Positions 23,187 to 33,268 are shown, counted from the stretch's first letter. The stretch is DNA of 64,000 bases from Botrimarina colliarenosi (GCF_007859955.1 NZ_SJPR01000001.1:1245590-1309589), one strand, 5' to 3'. Notes: a model not told the origin generated them from the sequence alone. Numbers and translations are program-made.

Positions 23187-24335
23187 TTGACCGCCATTCC
23201 GCCGACCGTCTTGCCGACCTCGGCTTACCTGCACGTGCCGTTCTGCCGGCACCGGTGCGGCTACTGCAACTTCGCCGTTGTCGCGGGCCGCGACGACCTC
23301 GTGCCGGCTTACCTCCGCGCCCTAGCGACCGAGCTGGCGCAGCTCACCACGCCCCGGCCGATCGAGACGCTCTACCTCGGCGGCGGCACGCCGACACGGC
23401 TCCCCACGCCGCGGCTCGACGAGTTGCTGACGCTCGCTCGCCGCTGGTTCCCGCCGCAGGCGGGCGTCGCGCCCGAGTTTACGGTCGAGGCGAACCCCGG
23501 CGACCTCACCGTCGAAACGGTCCGGCTGTTGGCCCGCCACGGCGTCACGCGGCTGAGCCTCGGCGTGCAGTCGCTCAACCCGGCCAAGCTGCGCCAGCTG
23601 GAGCGGGACCACACGCCGGCCGACGTCCGACAGGTGGTCGACGCCGCGCACGACGCCGGCATCGCCCCGGCGATCGACCTGATCTTCGCCGCGCCGGGCG
23701 AGACGCTCGAAGCGTGGCGGGCCGACCTCGACGAAGCCCTGACGCTGCGGCCGTCGCACGTCTCAACGTACGGTCTGACCTACGAGAAGGGGACGTCGTT
23801 TTGGTCGCGGCGATTGCGGGGCGACCTCTCGGAACTCGGCGACGACCTGCAACGCGGGATGTACGAGCTGGCGATCGATCGGCTCGCCGAGGCGGGGCTT
23901 GAGCACTACGAGGTGTCGAACTTCGCCCGCCCCGGGCGCCGCAGCCGCCATAACGAATCGTACTGGACCGGCCGCGAGTGGTACGCCGCCGGCCCCGGGG
24001 CGGCCCGCTATGTCGGCGGCGTCCGCGAGACCAACCACCGCAGCACGACGACCTGGATCCGTCGCTTAGAGAACGGAGAGCCCCCGGTCGCCGAACGCGA
24101 AGAGCTGTCGCCTGAGGAACGGGCGCGCGAGCGCCTCGTCTTCGGCCTGCGGCGTTTGGAGGGGGTCCGCTACGACGCGTTCGCGGCGCAGACCCACCAC
24201 GAAGTTGCCGAGCTGGCCGGCGAGGCGATCGCCCGCTTCGTTTCGCTCGGCTTGCTAGTCGACGACGGTCAAGTCGTCCGCCTCACGCGCAACGGCCTGA
24301 TGGTCAGCGACGCGATCTGGCCTGATCTCTTGTAG
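23187..24335 (+). CDS. hemW: Radical SAM heme chaperone HemW
   Basis: This 382-residue radical SAM protein was formerly annotated as oxygen-independent coproporphyrinogen oxidase-like. The 4Fe-4S motif is C20-x3-C24-x2-C27 in HVPFCRHRCGYCNF. The GGGTPT SAM-binding motif follows at about residue 65. The HNESYW motif belongs to HemW and not to true HemN, whose cluster motif is also longer. HemW binds heme and delivers it to target proteins such as respiratory enzymes. The start is TTG 23187. The stop codon abuts a palindrome. Confidence 0.93.
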   Translation: MTAIPPTVLPTSAYLHVPFCRHRCGYCNFAVVAGRDDLVPAYLRALATELAQLTTPRPIETLYLGGGTPTRLPTPRLDELLTLARRWFPPQAGVAPEFTVEANPGDLTVETVRLLARHGVTRLSLGVQSLNPAKLRQLERDHTPADVRQVVDAAHDAGIAPAIDLIFAAPGETLEAWRADLDEALTLRPSHVSTYGLTYEKGTSFWSRRLRGDLSELGDDLQRGMYELAIDRLAEAGLEHYEVSNFARPGRRSRHNESYWTGREWYAAGPGAARYVGGVRETNHRSTTTWIRRLENGEPPVAEREELSPEERARERLVFGLRRLEGVRYDAFAAQTHHEVAELAGEAIARFVSLGLLVDDGQVVRLTRNGLMVSDAIWPDLL

Positions 24336-24336
24336 G

Positions 24337-24414
24337 GTCCGCTGTGCGGACCGTTCTTATCGAGTTCGCCCCAACGTATCGGCGGCCTAGAACGCACGGT
24401 CCGCACAGCGAACA
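24337..24414. repeat. Intergenic palindrome after hemW
   Basis: GTCCGCTGTGCGGACCGT (24337-24354) pairs with 24397-24414 at 17 of 18 positions. It begins one base after the hemW stop codon. Confidence 0.85.
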
Positions 24415-24424
24415 CGACTGGTAA

Positions 24425-24505
24425 GACGGCGAGCCGGAAGCGTTGGTGACGGGAGTGTCTTGGTACCCGGCACACCCCCACACTTAACGCCGCCGGCTCG
24501 CCGTT
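24425..24505. repeat. Palindrome, GCGAGCCGG family
   Basis: GACGGCGAGCCGGAAGCGTT (24425-24444) pairs imperfectly with 24486-24505. It ends one base before the stop codon of the minus-strand gene at 24507, so two unrelated palindromes fill the convergent hemW/unknown gap. Confidence 0.8.
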
Positions 24506-24506
24506 C

Positions 24507-25073
24507 TCACATGGGCGCCTTCGGCAGTTTTCGCACGAAGGGCGCTTCGCTTGCCGGCGGTAGGTCCTCACCGGTTTCTTCTTGCCACATGTCGCGTTCT
24601 TCGGGACTCGCGTAGTAGCGGAGCCATGCCTCGGCGTCTTCGCCCAGGTTGGCGCAGTCCCAGTGCAGGTAGGTCCCTTGGCGGTCGAGCTTCTTCTCGA
24701 ACGCCGGCAGGATGTCGCGGGCGACGAGCGTGTAGAGTTGCCGGTCGCTGAGGTGGTCGGTGAAGTCGAGCACCACGTTCTTGGTGAATAGCGTCTCGAC
24801 CGTCTGGGTCAGGAGCCGCGAGATTTCGTCGGCCTCGAGACGGTCCGGCTCGGGCAGCACCAGCGGCGGGTCGAACCACTGGCCGATCGGCAGCATCGGG
24901 GCCCGCTCCCAGGCGAGCATCGACTCGAGGAAGTCGTTTTCGTGCGGCGTCGACATCCGACCGACATCGACCACGTCGATCGACTCGTCGAACAGCGGGT
25001 CGAGTTGGTCGCGCAGCTCCGCGTTGCGGAGGAGGCAGTCAACCGGGTCGATTTTTTGCTTGGGGGCGAGCAT
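24507..25073 (-). CDS. Unknown soluble protein
   Basis: This 188-residue acidic protein has no signal peptide or membrane helix. Notable parts are LPIGQWFDPPLVLPEPDRL, VLDFTDHLSDRQLYTLVARD and YLHWDCANLGEDAEAWL. I recognise no family; codon use and a steady hydrophobic pattern support a real gene. The ATG at 25073 is preferred to one 90 bases upstream because the extension is Arg/Pro-rich and looks non-coding. It is convergent with hemW. Confidence 0.7.
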   Translation of the reverse strand: MLAPKQKIDPVDCLLRNAELRDQLDPLFDESIDVVDVGRMSTPHENDFLESMLAWERAPMLPIGQWFDPPLVLPEPDRLEADEISRLLTQTVETLFTKNVVLDFTDHLSDRQLYTLVARDILPAFEKKLDRQGTYLHWDCANLGEDAEAWLRYYASPEERDMWQEETGEDLPPASEAPFVRKLPKAPM

Positions 25074-25392
25074 CGAGCGTTCTACCGCAGCGGCGGGGTC
25101 GATCGTTGGGCGAAGCAGCGGGCGGCCGGCACGACTGCCGAAGCCCGTCTTTGACTTTATCAACGGGCCCGGGCCGCCGGAAGCAATTGGACGCCTCTCG
25201 GCGTCAGGTGGAAGGGTCGCTAGTTCGCACGACCGTCACGACACGCAGGGTCACCCGTTGCAGCTTGCCCAGCCGTCACAAGCCGTCCCTCGCCGGCGCC
25301 GCTAGCGTAAAAATAAACTCAAGTCGGCCGGCGCGCACGCGATTCGTGAGGCAGGCGCCCAGCTCCCTTGCGTCGGTTACCTACCGTCAGGG

Positions 25393-25474
25393 CCCCTGAG
25401 CCGGGGGCGCGAGCCCTCGGAGTTGCCGCCGGCGCCCCGCTTCTCTCCGAGGGCTCGCGCCCCCGGCTCAGGGG
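25393..25474. repeat. Perfect 30-bp palindrome, GAGCCGGGGGCG type
   Basis: Arms 25393-25422 and 25445-25474 are exactly complementary (CCCCTGAGCCGGGGGCGCGA... in the left arm), with a 22-base loop. It is the longest perfect stem in the window. It lies 20 bases past the stop of the uracil-DNA glycosylase gene. The rest of the 25074-25494 gap shows no gene. Confidence 0.92.
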
Positions 25475-25494
25475 ATTCGTGAAGGCGAACGCCA

Positions 25495-26298
25495 TTAGAG
25501 CTCGACGCCCATCTCGCGCATCAGCAGCTTCAGATCGTCCCACGCCGGCTTCTTGGCCGACGGGTTGCGCAGCAGGTAGGCCGGGTGGTAGGTGCAGACC
25601 ACCTTGCGGCCGGCGTGGTGGTGAACCTGCCCGCGGAGCCGGCCGATCGGCGTCTCGACCCCCAGGAAGTTATGGGCCGCCACCGCCCCCAGGCAGCAGA
25701 CGTACTCCGGGTCGATCAGCTCCAGCTGCCGCTCGAGGAAGCCGCGGCAGGCGCCGGCCTCGTGGGGGGTTGGGTTGCGGTTGCCCGGCGGTCGGCACTT
25801 CAGCACGTTGAGGATGTACACCTCGCCACGTGAGAGGGTGCAGGCCTCGATCATCTTGGTCAGCAGCTGCCCGGCCCGGCCGACAAAGGGCTCGCCAAGC
25901 CGGTCCTCGTCGGCCCCGGGGGCTTCGCCAAGGAAGCAGAGCCGCGCGTTGGGGTCGCCCACGCCAAACACCGTCTGCGTCCGCGTCGTGGCGAGCTCGT
26001 GGCAAGCGGTGCAGCCGGCGACTTGGTTGCTGAGAACCTCAAGCGATGGGGCCGCTGACGCGTCCGGGACGGGGGACGACGGACGCGGGACGGGGGGAGC
26101 CGCCGTCGGCCGTTCCGGTGGGGTCGACCGAGCAACGGGCGGCGAGCCGGCGACGCCAGTCGTCGGAGGTTGCTCCGCCGAAGGGGGCGCCACAACCCGC
26201 CCCTCACGCCGCCGCCAATGCGTCACCCCTGCCCCCTGCAGGCTTTCCAGCCGCTGCAGTAGGGCCCGGGAAGACAGCGGCGAGGACGATTCGGCCAT
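25495..26298 (-). CDS. Type 4 uracil-DNA glycosylase (4Fe-4S)
   Basis: This 267-residue enzyme removes uracil from DNA. The four iron-sulfur ligands fit family 4: Cys96 and Cys99 (GCTACHEL), Cys168 ([10 protein letters not shown]) and Cys184 (AGACRGF). Motif A is [17 protein letters not shown] (residues 124-140) and motif B is HPAYLLR (238-244). The first 85 residues are a Pro/Ala-rich linker absent from archaeal homologues but common in bacterial ones. The ATG at 26298 is taken because sequence further upstream runs into the palindrome. It is divergent from der. Confidence 0.92.
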   Translation of the reverse strand: MAESSSPLSSRALLQRLESLQGAGVTHWRRREGRVVAPPSAEQPPTTGVAGSPPVARSTPPERPTAAPPVPRPSSPVPDASAAPSLEVLSNQVAGCTACHELATTRTQTVFGVGDPNARLCFLGEAPGADEDRLGEPFVGRAGQLLTKMIEACTLSRGEVYILNVLKCRPPGNRNPTPHEAGACRGFLERQLELIDPEYVCCLGAVAAHNFLGVETPIGRLRGQVHHHAGRKVVCTYHPAYLLRNPSAKKPAWDDLKLLMREMGVEL

Positions 26299-26330
26299 GC
26301 CCGCTAGCGTAACGGCGAAGCGAAGCATCG

Positions 26331-26406
26331 GCGAGCCGGGAAGCGTCAGCTCCCGGAGTGACCCGTGAGCCCAGTCCCCTCCGGGAGCTGACGCTTCCCG
26401 GCTCGC
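26331..26406. repeat. Palindrome, GCGAGCCGG family
   Basis: A 26-27-bp perfect stem (GCGAGCCGGGAAGCGTCAGC... at 26331; right arm 26380-26406) has a 22-base loop. Unlike most copies, it lies between two divergent genes, the glycosylase and der, not at a 3' end. Confidence 0.9.
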
Positions 26407-26512
26407 GAATGCCGTTTTCGCGGCGACTTCCGCCCCCGACGCCTGCTCCCCGAGGCCGCGCGCAGGTACGATGAGGGGTCCCGCTTCGTCCTCCCACCAG
26501 CTTCCCCACCCC

Positions 26513-27880
26513 ATGGGCGTACCCCAAGTCGCCATTGTCGGCCGACCCAACGTCGGCAAAAGCAGCCTCCTCAACTGGCTGGCGGGGCGGCGTGTGGCCG
26601 TGGTCGACAACAAGCCGGGCATCACCCGCGACCGCATCCTCTACCTGATGCAGCACGACGATCGGTTCTTCGAACTGATCGACACCGGCGGCATGGGTCA
26701 CATGGACGCCGACCAGCTCACCGACGACATCGAGGCCCAGATCACCCTGGCGATCGATTCGGCCGACCTGATCATCTTCGTCGTCGACACCCGCACGGGG
26801 CTCGTGACGATGGACCAGGAGGTCGCCAAGCGGCTGCGATACCTCAAGACGCCGGTCCTCTGCATCGCTAACAAGACCGACGACGAGACCTTCGACAACA
26901 CGGCCGACGAGTTCGGCAAGCTCGGCCACGGCGCGCCGATCAAGGTCAGCACGCTGCAGAACCGCGGCAAGGCGGTGCTGCTCAACCGCATCGCCGAGGC
27001 GCTCCCCCCCGAGGGCGAAGGCGAGGTCGATCCGGGCGAGCCCGAGATGCGGGTCGCCATCGTCGGCCGCCGCAACGTCGGCAAGAGCACGTTCGTCAAC
27101 ACGCTCGCCGGCGCCGAGCGGATGATCGTCAGCGAGATCGCCGGCACGACACGCGACAGCGTCGACGTGCGGTTCGAGCTCGACGGCAAGGGCTTCGTCG
27201 CCATCGACACCCCCGGCATCCGCCGCCATCGCGCCCAAGCGAAGTTCGACATCGACTTCTACGGCGCCCACCGCGCCCAGCGCAGCATCCGGCGTTCGGA
27301 CGTGACGCTGCTGTTCCTCGACGCCGGCGAGCGGATCGGCCGCGTCGACAAGCAGCTGGCCGAGTACATCACGACCGAGTACCGGCCGTGCGTCATCGTC
27401 GTCAACAAGTGGGATAAGTACGCCGGCACGATGCCGACCGAGAAGTGGGTCAACTACATCAACGACCAGATCCCGGGCCTCCCCTACGCGCCGATCGCTT
27501 TCATCACGGGCCTGACGGGCAAGAACGTCAAGGCGCTGCTGAACCACGCGCAGATGCTCTTCAAGCAGTCGCGCGAGCGCGTCGGCACGGGTGAGCTCAA
27601 CCGCCTGGTGCGTGACGCCGTCAAGCGGAGCCCGCCCCCCATGCACCAGGGCCGCCGGCCGAAGGTCTTCTACGCGACGCAGGTTGGCGTGCAGCCGCCG
27701 ACGATCGTGCTGTTCTGCAGCAACCCCAGCGCGTTCCAGAAGCCCTACCTGCGCTACCTGCTGGGCCGGTTCCGCGACGAGCTCCCCTACTCCGAGACGC
27801 CGATCAAGATCTACCTCCGCAAGCGCGAGTCGAGCGACAACCGCGACGAGGTCGGCGAGATCGAGGTCGAAGGGCTGTAG
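26513..27880 (+). CDS. der: Ribosome biogenesis GTPase Der
   Basis: This 455-residue protein has the tandem G-domain layout unique to Der/EngA, which acts in 50S subunit assembly. The first G1 motif is GRPNVGKSS (residues 10-18), with switch II DTGGMG and NKTD (G4). The second G1 is GRRNVGKST, followed by DTPGIR and NKWDK. A C-terminal KH-like domain ends in [14 protein letters not shown]. The ATG at 26513 is fixed by the family start ([13 protein letters not shown]). All motifs are intact and the length is normal. Confidence 0.96.
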   Translation: MGVPQVAIVGRPNVGKSSLLNWLAGRRVAVVDNKPGITRDRILYLMQHDDRFFELIDTGGMGHMDADQLTDDIEAQITLAIDSADLIIFVVDTRTGLVTMDQEVAKRLRYLKTPVLCIANKTDDETFDNTADEFGKLGHGAPIKVSTLQNRGKAVLLNRIAEALPPEGEGEVDPGEPEMRVAIVGRRNVGKSTFVNTLAGAERMIVSEIAGTTRDSVDVRFELDGKGFVAIDTPGIRRHRAQAKFDIDFYGAHRAQRSIRRSDVTLLFLDAGERIGRVDKQLAEYITTEYRPCVIVVNKWDKYAGTMPTEKWVNYINDQIPGLPYAPIAFITGLTGKNVKALLNHAQMLFKQSRERVGTGELNRLVRDAVKRSPPPMHQGRRPKVFYATQVGVQPPTIVLFCSNPSAFQKPYLRYLLGRFRDELPYSETPIKIYLRKRESSDNRDEVGEIEVEGL

Positions 27881-27889
27881 TGCGCGCCG

Positions 27890-27918
27890 TTTCTTGAGCC
27901 GACGGCGCTAGCCGCGGG
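27890..27918. repeat. Solitary half of a palindromic element
   Basis: TTTCTTGAGCCGACGGCGCT and the following bases closely match the right arm of the palindrome at 61306-61372 (CTTTGAGCCGCCGGCGCTAG). The opposite arm is missing here. It lies 10 bases after the der stop. Confidence 0.6.
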
Positions 27919-27936
27919 TTGCCCGCTAACCCGCTC

Positions 27937-29010
27937 TCAATGAGCGTGTGCCGCATGGTGCCGCCGCAGCGTTTCCAATCCAAAATCGTCCGTGGTGCTG
28001 TGCCACACCGAGTGGACGTGGTTCGGCTCTTGGAAGTCGAGCTCGAGGATGAACGTCGGGCCGTGGACGCGGAAGTAGTGCCGTTTGGTCGTCGCCGGAT
28101 CGGTGAGGGTGGCGACGCTGCCCGCCCAGGCGAAGTGCAGCTGGTCGAAGCCCGCCGAGTCGATTTCTGACAAGAGATCGTCGGCCGCCTCGGGGCGCAG
28201 CAGGTTGGCGAACGACTCGACGAGGCGCCGCACGGCGGCTTGCTGCGTGGCGTTCATCTCTCTGACCGAGAGGCCGGCCGGGCCTTCGATTTTCGGCGGG
28301 GCGCCGGGAACGCCGGCCACGTCGCCCGGCGCTTCGGGGGCGAGCGTCGCGGCGGCGCGTTGCTCGGCGTCGAGCGACGCCATCACCGCCCGGCCCAGAT
28401 CGTCCTCGGCGCCGAGCGCCCGCAAGCCGACCCGAGGCCCGACGCGTACTTCGGCCGGGTTGGCGCCGAGGAACAGCGGCGTCGACGCCAGCGGGTCGTC
28501 CGTCTCGGGGCCGGTCGAGGCGAAGTTCAGCGACACATGGTGTCCCTCGACCCGCCAGCCCCACGGCCGGCCATCGGTCGCCGTGGGATCGCCGAAGACA
28601 GCGAACCAGTACTTCTCTTGGTCGCGGCGTGACGCCACGTCGGGCCGGTCGGCCTCCATTGTCCGCAGCACGTTCTCGAGCGACATGATCGTGGTGACTT
28701 TCAAGTAGCCACGGTCACTTAGCGCCGAACGCATCAGCGCCCGGGCCGCCCGCCGTTGCGGGAGGTTCATCTCCTTGAAGGCGACGCCCACGCGCTCCAT
28801 CGGGACGAACTGCCAATTCGTCCGTTCGGGCCCGTCAAAAGCAAACGTTCCCTGCGTCCGCAAGTCGTCGTCGAGCGTCGTGAGCCACGCCGCCGCTGCG
28901 GCGCGCATCTCCTCCGTGGCCTCCAGCACCGCGGCGCCAGAGGGCTCACGAGCGCCGGCGGCACTCGCCAGGAGGAGCAGGGCAGCGGTCAGCGGGCGGG
29001 CGGACGACAT
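27937..29010 (-). CDS. Secreted DUF3500 protein
   Basis: This 357-residue protein has a signal peptide (residues 1-20, cleavage near ASAAGA) and a DUF3500 domain filling the rest. Family landmarks are NWQFVPMERVGVAFKEMNLP, WGWRVEGHHVSLNF and HFAWAG...RVHGPTFILELD. DUF3500 proteins are common in planctomycetes and verrucomicrobia, with no proven activity. The His-rich C terminus (SVWHSTTDDF, then HHAAHAH) may bind metal. It is divergent from the GH127 gene and convergent with der. Confidence 0.85.
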   Translation of the reverse strand: MSSARPLTAALLLLASAAGAREPSGAAVLEATEEMRAAAAAWLTTLDDDLRTQGTFAFDGPERTNWQFVPMERVGVAFKEMNLPQRRAARALMRSALSDRGYLKVTTIMSLENVLRTMEADRPDVASRRDQEKYWFAVFGDPTATDGRPWGWRVEGHHVSLNFASTGPETDDPLASTPLFLGANPAEVRVGPRVGLRALGAEDDLGRAVMASLDAEQRAAATLAPEAPGDVAGVPGAPPKIEGPAGLSVREMNATQQAAVRRLVESFANLLRPEAADDLLSEIDSAGFDQLHFAWAGSVATLTDPATTKRHYFRVHGPTFILELDFQEPNHVHSVWHSTTDDFGLETLRRHHAAHAH

Positions 29011-29175
29011 TCGTGACTCCTCGCAAAGTTGGTCGCAAGATGGGGCCGCTAGTATAAACGGCCGGGACGGGCTGCGGCGGGGCGGTCAGGTCGGTCCCGT
29101 TTGGGTTATTCTGGGACTCCCACGGCCAACGCCGTCGCCTCATCGCTAGAACTCCATCTCCTTCAGAATCACGCC

Positions 29176-31563
29176 ATGAATTGGCTCTCACTCGGCTTGC
29201 TCGCTGTTGGCGTCGTTCCCCAAATTGCCGTCGGCGAGGCGGGACGCGTCGAGATGTTCCCGCTGGCGGAGGTCGAGCTCCTCGACGGACCGCTTCGCCA
29301 CGCCGTCGAGGTCAATCGCGCGACGCTGCTGCGGCACGACGCCGATCGGTTGCTCGCCCCCTTCCTGCTCGAGGCGGGTCTCAAGCCGAAGGCGCCGAAG
29401 TACCCCAACTGGGAGAACACCGGCCTCGACGGGCACACGGGCGGGCATTACCTGAGCGGCCTGGCGAACACGGCCGCCGCCCTCGACGACGACGCGTGCC
29501 GCGAGCGGCTGGCGTACGCGGTCGCCGAGCTGGCCCGCTGCCAAGAGGCGAGCGGCGACGGCTTTGTCGGCGGCACGCCCGGCAGCCGCGAGCTGTGGGA
29601 ACAAGTCGCCTGCGGCGACATCCGCGCCGGTGGCTTCTCGCTGAACGATCGCTGGGTGCCGCTCTATAACCTGCACAAAACGTTCGCTGGTCTGCGTGAC
29701 GCCTACCGGGTCGGCGGCGTCGAGCAGGCGAAGGACGTCCTCGTGCGGCTCGCCGATTGGTGCGACACGCTGGTCGCCAACCTCGACGACGCCCAAATGC
29801 AAACGATGCTGCAGTCAGAGCATGGCGGCATGAACGAGGTCCTCGCCGATGTCTCCGTCATCACCGGCGACGAGAAGTACTTGCGGCTCGCTGAGCGGTT
29901 CAATCACCGGTGGCTGCTCGATCCGCTCGCGGCGGGCAAGGACCAGCTGAGCGGCATTCACGCCAACACCCAGGTGCCGAAGGTCGTCGGCTTTCAGAAG
30001 ATCGCCTCGCTCAACGGCGATCAGCGCTTGCACGACGCGGCGCTCAAGTTCTGGGAGATCGTTGTCGGTCACCGCACGATCGCGATCGGCGGCAACAGCA
30101 TCTCCGAGTTCTTCCCGGCCCCGAGCCAGTCGATCCGTTGGATCGAGCAACGCGAAGGGCCCGAGACCTGCAACACCTACAACATGATGCGGCTCAGCGA
30201 AGAGCTGTTCGCGGTAAGCCCCGAGGCGCGGTTCGCCGACTTCTACGAGCGGGCCGTCTACAACCACGCCCTCTCGGCCCAGCACCCCGAGCATGGCGGC
30301 TATGTTTACTTCACGCCGGCGCGGCCCCGGCACTACCGGGTCTACTCGCAGCCGGAAGTTTGCTTCTGGTGCTGCGTCGCGTCGGGCATGGAGAACCAGA
30401 GCCGCTACGGCCAGTTCCTCTACGCCCATGACCCAGAGAGCCTTTATGTGAACCTCTACGCCCCCTCCAAGCTGCATTGGCGGGAGAAAGGGGTCGGGGT
30501 GCATCAAGCGACCCGCTTCCCGGACGAAGAGCGCACCTCGCTGACGTTCTCGGTGGAGAAGCCGGTCACCATCTCGCTGCGGCTACGGCACCCGAGCTGG
30601 GTCCCGGCGGGCGATTTTAAGGTGACGATCAACGGCGAGGCGCAGATCATTGACTCAAAGCCGTCGTCGTACGTCGAGTTGAAACGGGAGTGGCGTGAGG
30701 GGGACCGTGTCGATGTCGAGCTGCCGATGCACACCGTCGCCGAACCGCTGCCGTACCTCGACGACTACGTCGCTCTGGTGCATGGCCCAATCGTTCTGGC
30801 GGCGAAGACCGGGACCGAGGACCTCGACGGCCTCATCGCTGATGAAGCGCGGATGGCGCACGTCGCGGCCGGTCCGCTCGAGCCGACCAACGAGGCGCCG
30901 ATGCTGATCGGCGCCGCCGAAGAAGTGACCCAGCAGCTCCGCCCGGTCGCGGGCAAGCCATTGACGTTCACGCTGGCCGACGCGATCCGCCCCGACGCCT
31001 TCGACGGAATTGAGCTGACGCCGTTCTTCCGCGTCCATGACGCGCGCTACATGCTCTACTGGCGACAGCTCACCGAAGCGGGCTATGCCGCGGCGCTCGC
31101 CGCAGCCGAAGCGGCCGAACGGGCCCAGCTCGCGCTGGATCGCGCAACAATCGACCACGTCCTGCCAGGCGAGCAGCAGTCCGAAGTCGGCCATCAATTC
31201 CGCGACGAGCAGAGCGAGACGGGCGTCTGGCTCAGTCGCCGCTACCGGCACGGCAGTGGGTGGTTCGAGTACGTGCTCAACGCCGGAGACAACCGCGACG
31301 CCACGCTGCGGGTCACCTATTTCGGCTCCGACCAGCGGCGGTTCACGATCAACGTGAACGGCAAGGAACTCGCCGACGTGGACTTTGACGCGCCGAAGCC
31401 GGGAGAGTTTGTCGAGATCGACTACCCGGTCCCGGCGGAGATGATTGAGACGGCCGACGACGGCGCGCTCGCGGTGCGTTTCGCCGCGAAGCCCGGGTCG
31501 ATGGCGGGCGGCGTCTTCGATGTCCGGCTGATCGATCCTGCCAAGCTCAAGGAGAGCGACTGA
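29176..31563 (+). CDS. GH127-family glycoside hydrolase (beta-L-arabinofuranosidase type)
   Basis: This 795-residue secreted enzyme has a signal peptide (about residues 1-20). It belongs to the DUF1680/GH127 family, whose founder HypBA1 removes beta-L-arabinofuranose using a zinc-bound cysteine. The metal and catalytic site is visible: Glu330-x-Cys332 (GPETCNTYNM) and Cys399-Cys400 (EVCFWCCVASGM), with Glu311 (NSISEFF) as candidate acid. The C-terminal beta-sandwich region ends near residue 795. It probably attacks plant or algal arabinosylated glycans outside the cytoplasm. Its 3' end is 9 bases from a convergent YhcH-like gene. Confidence 0.9.
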   Translation: MNWLSLGLLAVGVVPQIAVGEAGRVEMFPLAEVELLDGPLRHAVEVNRATLLRHDADRLLAPFLLEAGLKPKAPKYPNWENTGLDGHTGGHYLSGLANTAAALDDDACRERLAYAVAELARCQEASGDGFVGGTPGSRELWEQVACGDIRAGGFSLNDRWVPLYNLHKTFAGLRDAYRVGGVEQAKDVLVRLADWCDTLVANLDDAQMQTMLQSEHGGMNEVLADVSVITGDEKYLRLAERFNHRWLLDPLAAGKDQLSGIHANTQVPKVVGFQKIASLNGDQRLHDAALKFWEIVVGHRTIAIGGNSISEFFPAPSQSIRWIEQREGPETCNTYNMMRLSEELFAVSPEARFADFYERAVYNHALSAQHPEHGGYVYFTPARPRHYRVYSQPEVCFWCCVASGMENQSRYGQFLYAHDPESLYVNLYAPSKLHWREKGVGVHQATRFPDEERTSLTFSVEKPVTISLRLRHPSWVPAGDFKVTINGEAQIIDSKPSSYVELKREWREGDRVDVELPMHTVAEPLPYLDDYVALVHGPIVLAAKTGTEDLDGLIADEARMAHVAAGPLEPTNEAPMLIGAAEEVTQQLRPVAGKPLTFTLADAIRPDAFDGIELTPFFRVHDARYMLYWRQLTEAGYAAALAAAEAAERAQLALDRATIDHVLPGEQQSEVGHQFRDEQSETGVWLSRRYRHGSGWFEYVLNAGDNRDATLRVTYFGSDQRRFTINVNGKELADVDFDAPKPGEFVEIDYPVPAEMIETADDGALAVRFAAKPGSMAGGVFDVRLIDPAKLKESD

Positions 31564-31572
31564 AGCCAGCCG

Positions 31573-32040
31573 TCAATCGAGACGCACCTTGAACACGGCC
31601 CGCTTCACCGGCGCCGGGCTCTCGGGCGCGACGCACGGGGCGTGCGCGTCCTCCGGGAAGAAGAACATCACCTGGCCGGGGCGGAAGTCAAACCACTCGC
31701 CACGGATCTTCTCGGGGTCGTAGAAGACCTTGTCGGTCGCCGCGTCGTAGGGGGTGCGGACCGGCAGATCGTCGGTCCGCGGCGTCCAGCCCATCCGTTC
31801 GGCGCCTTCCAGCAAGCACTGGATATCGGCGTAGCGGTCGTGTGCTTCCCAGACCGTCTCCGGACCAAGCGGCCGCGGAGTCATTGTCTCACAGATCAGG
31901 AACAGCCGCTCGCCGTCGATCGGGTGCTTGCCCGGCGTGAGCGCAGCCCAGTCCGCGCCGCGCGCCCACTCGATCGCCTTCGCGAAGTTCGGGCCCAGGC
32001 AGGCATAACGCGCCAGGTCATCAAGGGTGGTGAGGATCAT
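31573..32040 (-). CDS. YhcH/YjgK/YiaL-family sugar protein
   Basis: This 155-residue cupin-like protein belongs to the family of E. coli YhcH and the EbgC beta subunit. Members are linked to sialic acid, gulonate and other sugar catabolism. Typical parts are the start MILTTLDDLARY, WEAHDRYADIQCLLEGAE with conserved His and Asp, and FFFPEDAHAPC near the C terminus (metal-binding His). The substrate is unknown. It may share a transcript with cysK upstream, though a large palindrome separates the two genes. Confidence 0.88.
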   Translation of the reverse strand: MILTTLDDLARYACLGPNFAKAIEWARGADWAALTPGKHPIDGERLFLICETMTPRPLGPETVWEAHDRYADIQCLLEGAERMGWTPRTDDLPVRTPYDAATDKVFYDPEKIRGEWFDFRPGQVMFFFPEDAHAPCVAPESPAPVKRAVFKVRLD

Positions 32041-32064
32041 TTTACTAGGGTCGTTGGTTTCTTC

Positions 32065-32180
32065 ATCCCCCTCCCTTTCAGGGAGGGGTTAGGGGAGGGT
32101 GGAACCGTTCAGTACAGGACCGTTTTCCTGTCGTGACCGCCGAGACCCTCCCCTAGCCCCTCCCTGAAAGGGAGGGGGAT
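32065..32180. repeat. Palindrome, CCCTCCCTTTCAGGGAGGG type
   Basis: Two 36-base arms (32065-32100 and 32145-32180) differ at one position and contain CCCTCCCTTTCAGGGAGGGG. Each arm is itself a small hairpin. Repeats of this look are widespread in unrelated bacteria. Confidence 0.92.
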
Positions 32181-32208
32181 CTCTTTGCCGAGCTCCGCTG
32201 GCGGAGCG

Positions 32209-33147
32209 TCAGCCCGCCAAGCCTTCGAACAGCGGCGTCGACAGGTAACGCTCGCCCAGCGAGCACATGATCGTGACGATCCGCTTGCCCTTCATCTCGG
32301 GGCGGGCGGCGACTTTCGCGGCGGCGCACATGTTGGCGCCGCTGCTGATGCCGGCCATGATCCCTTCCTCCTTGGCGAGGCGGCGGGCCCACTGGAACGC
32401 CTCCTCGTTGCTGACGGTAATGGTCTCGTCCACCAACGAGGTGTCGAGGTTCTTCGGGATGAACCCGGCGCCGATGCCCTGGATCTTGTGCGGCCCCGGC
32501 GCGCCGCCCGAGATGACGGGGGAGTCGGTCGGCTCGACGGCGATCGCCAAGAACTTGGGGTTCTGCTTCTTGAGAAAGCGGCTGCTGCCGGTGATCGTGC
32601 CGCCGGTGCCGACGCCCGCGACGAGGGCGTCGATGTCGTGGCCCGAGTCTTCCCAGATCTCGGCGCCGGTCGTCGCCTCGTGGATCGCCGGGTTGGCGGG
32701 GTTCTCGAACTGCTGTGGCATCCAGCAGCCCGGCTCGGCCGCCATTTCGCCCGCCTTGTTGATCGCGCCCTTCATCCCTTCCGACGCGGGCGTGAGCACG
32801 AGGTGCGCGCCGAGCGCCTTGAGCAGCGTGCGGCGTTCGACCGACATGCTCTCGGGCATCGTGAGGGTGAGCTTGTAGCCCTTCGCCGCACAGACGAACG
32901 CCAGGGCGATGCCGGTGTTGCCGCTGGTCGGCTCGATGATGTGGGTGTCGGCCTTGATGTGGCCGTCGCGTTCGCCCGCCTCGATCATCGCGGCGCCGAT
33001 CCGGTCCTTCACGCTGTTGAGCGGCTGGAAGAACTCGCACTTGGCGAACACCGTCGCGTGCCCCTCGGGCACAAGGCGGTTGATGCGGATCATCGGCGTG
33101 TCGCCGATCGCCATGGCGGCGTTGTCGTAAGTGCGATTGCGGGGCAT
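32209..33147 (-). CDS. cysK: Cysteine synthase A
   Basis: This 312-residue PLP-dependent O-acetylserine sulfhydrylase makes cysteine from O-acetylserine and sulfide. Lys47 in NSVKDRIG carries PLP. PTSGNTGIALAFV is the substrate loop, GVGTGGTITG the phosphate-binding loop, and PHKIQGIGAGFIPKNL the closing region with the activity-defining features of CysK. No regulatory CBS extension is present, ruling out cystathionine beta-synthase. The ATG at 33147 is preferred over an upstream one, which would add 23 non-conserved residues. Confidence 0.94.
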   Translation of the reverse strand: MPRNRTYDNAAMAIGDTPMIRINRLVPEGHATVFAKCEFFQPLNSVKDRIGAAMIEAGERDGHIKADTHIIEPTSGNTGIALAFVCAAKGYKLTLTMPESMSVERRTLLKALGAHLVLTPASEGMKGAINKAGEMAAEPGCWMPQQFENPANPAIHEATTGAEIWEDSGHDIDALVAGVGTGGTITGSSRFLKKQNPKFLAIAVEPTDSPVISGGAPGPHKIQGIGAGFIPKNLDTSLVDETITVSNEEAFQWARRLAKEEGIMAGISSGANMCAAAKVAARPEMKGKRIVTIMCSLGERYLSTPLFEGLAG

Positions 33148-33268
33148 GGGCGAGAAGGGGGAGAGCGGAATGACGAAGGCGGACGATTTCAAGGCGGAGT
33201 CGAGTCGGGGGCGCAAGCCCTCGGAGCGATCCGGCGCCCCGTCGGTTTATCCGAACGCCCCCCCACAG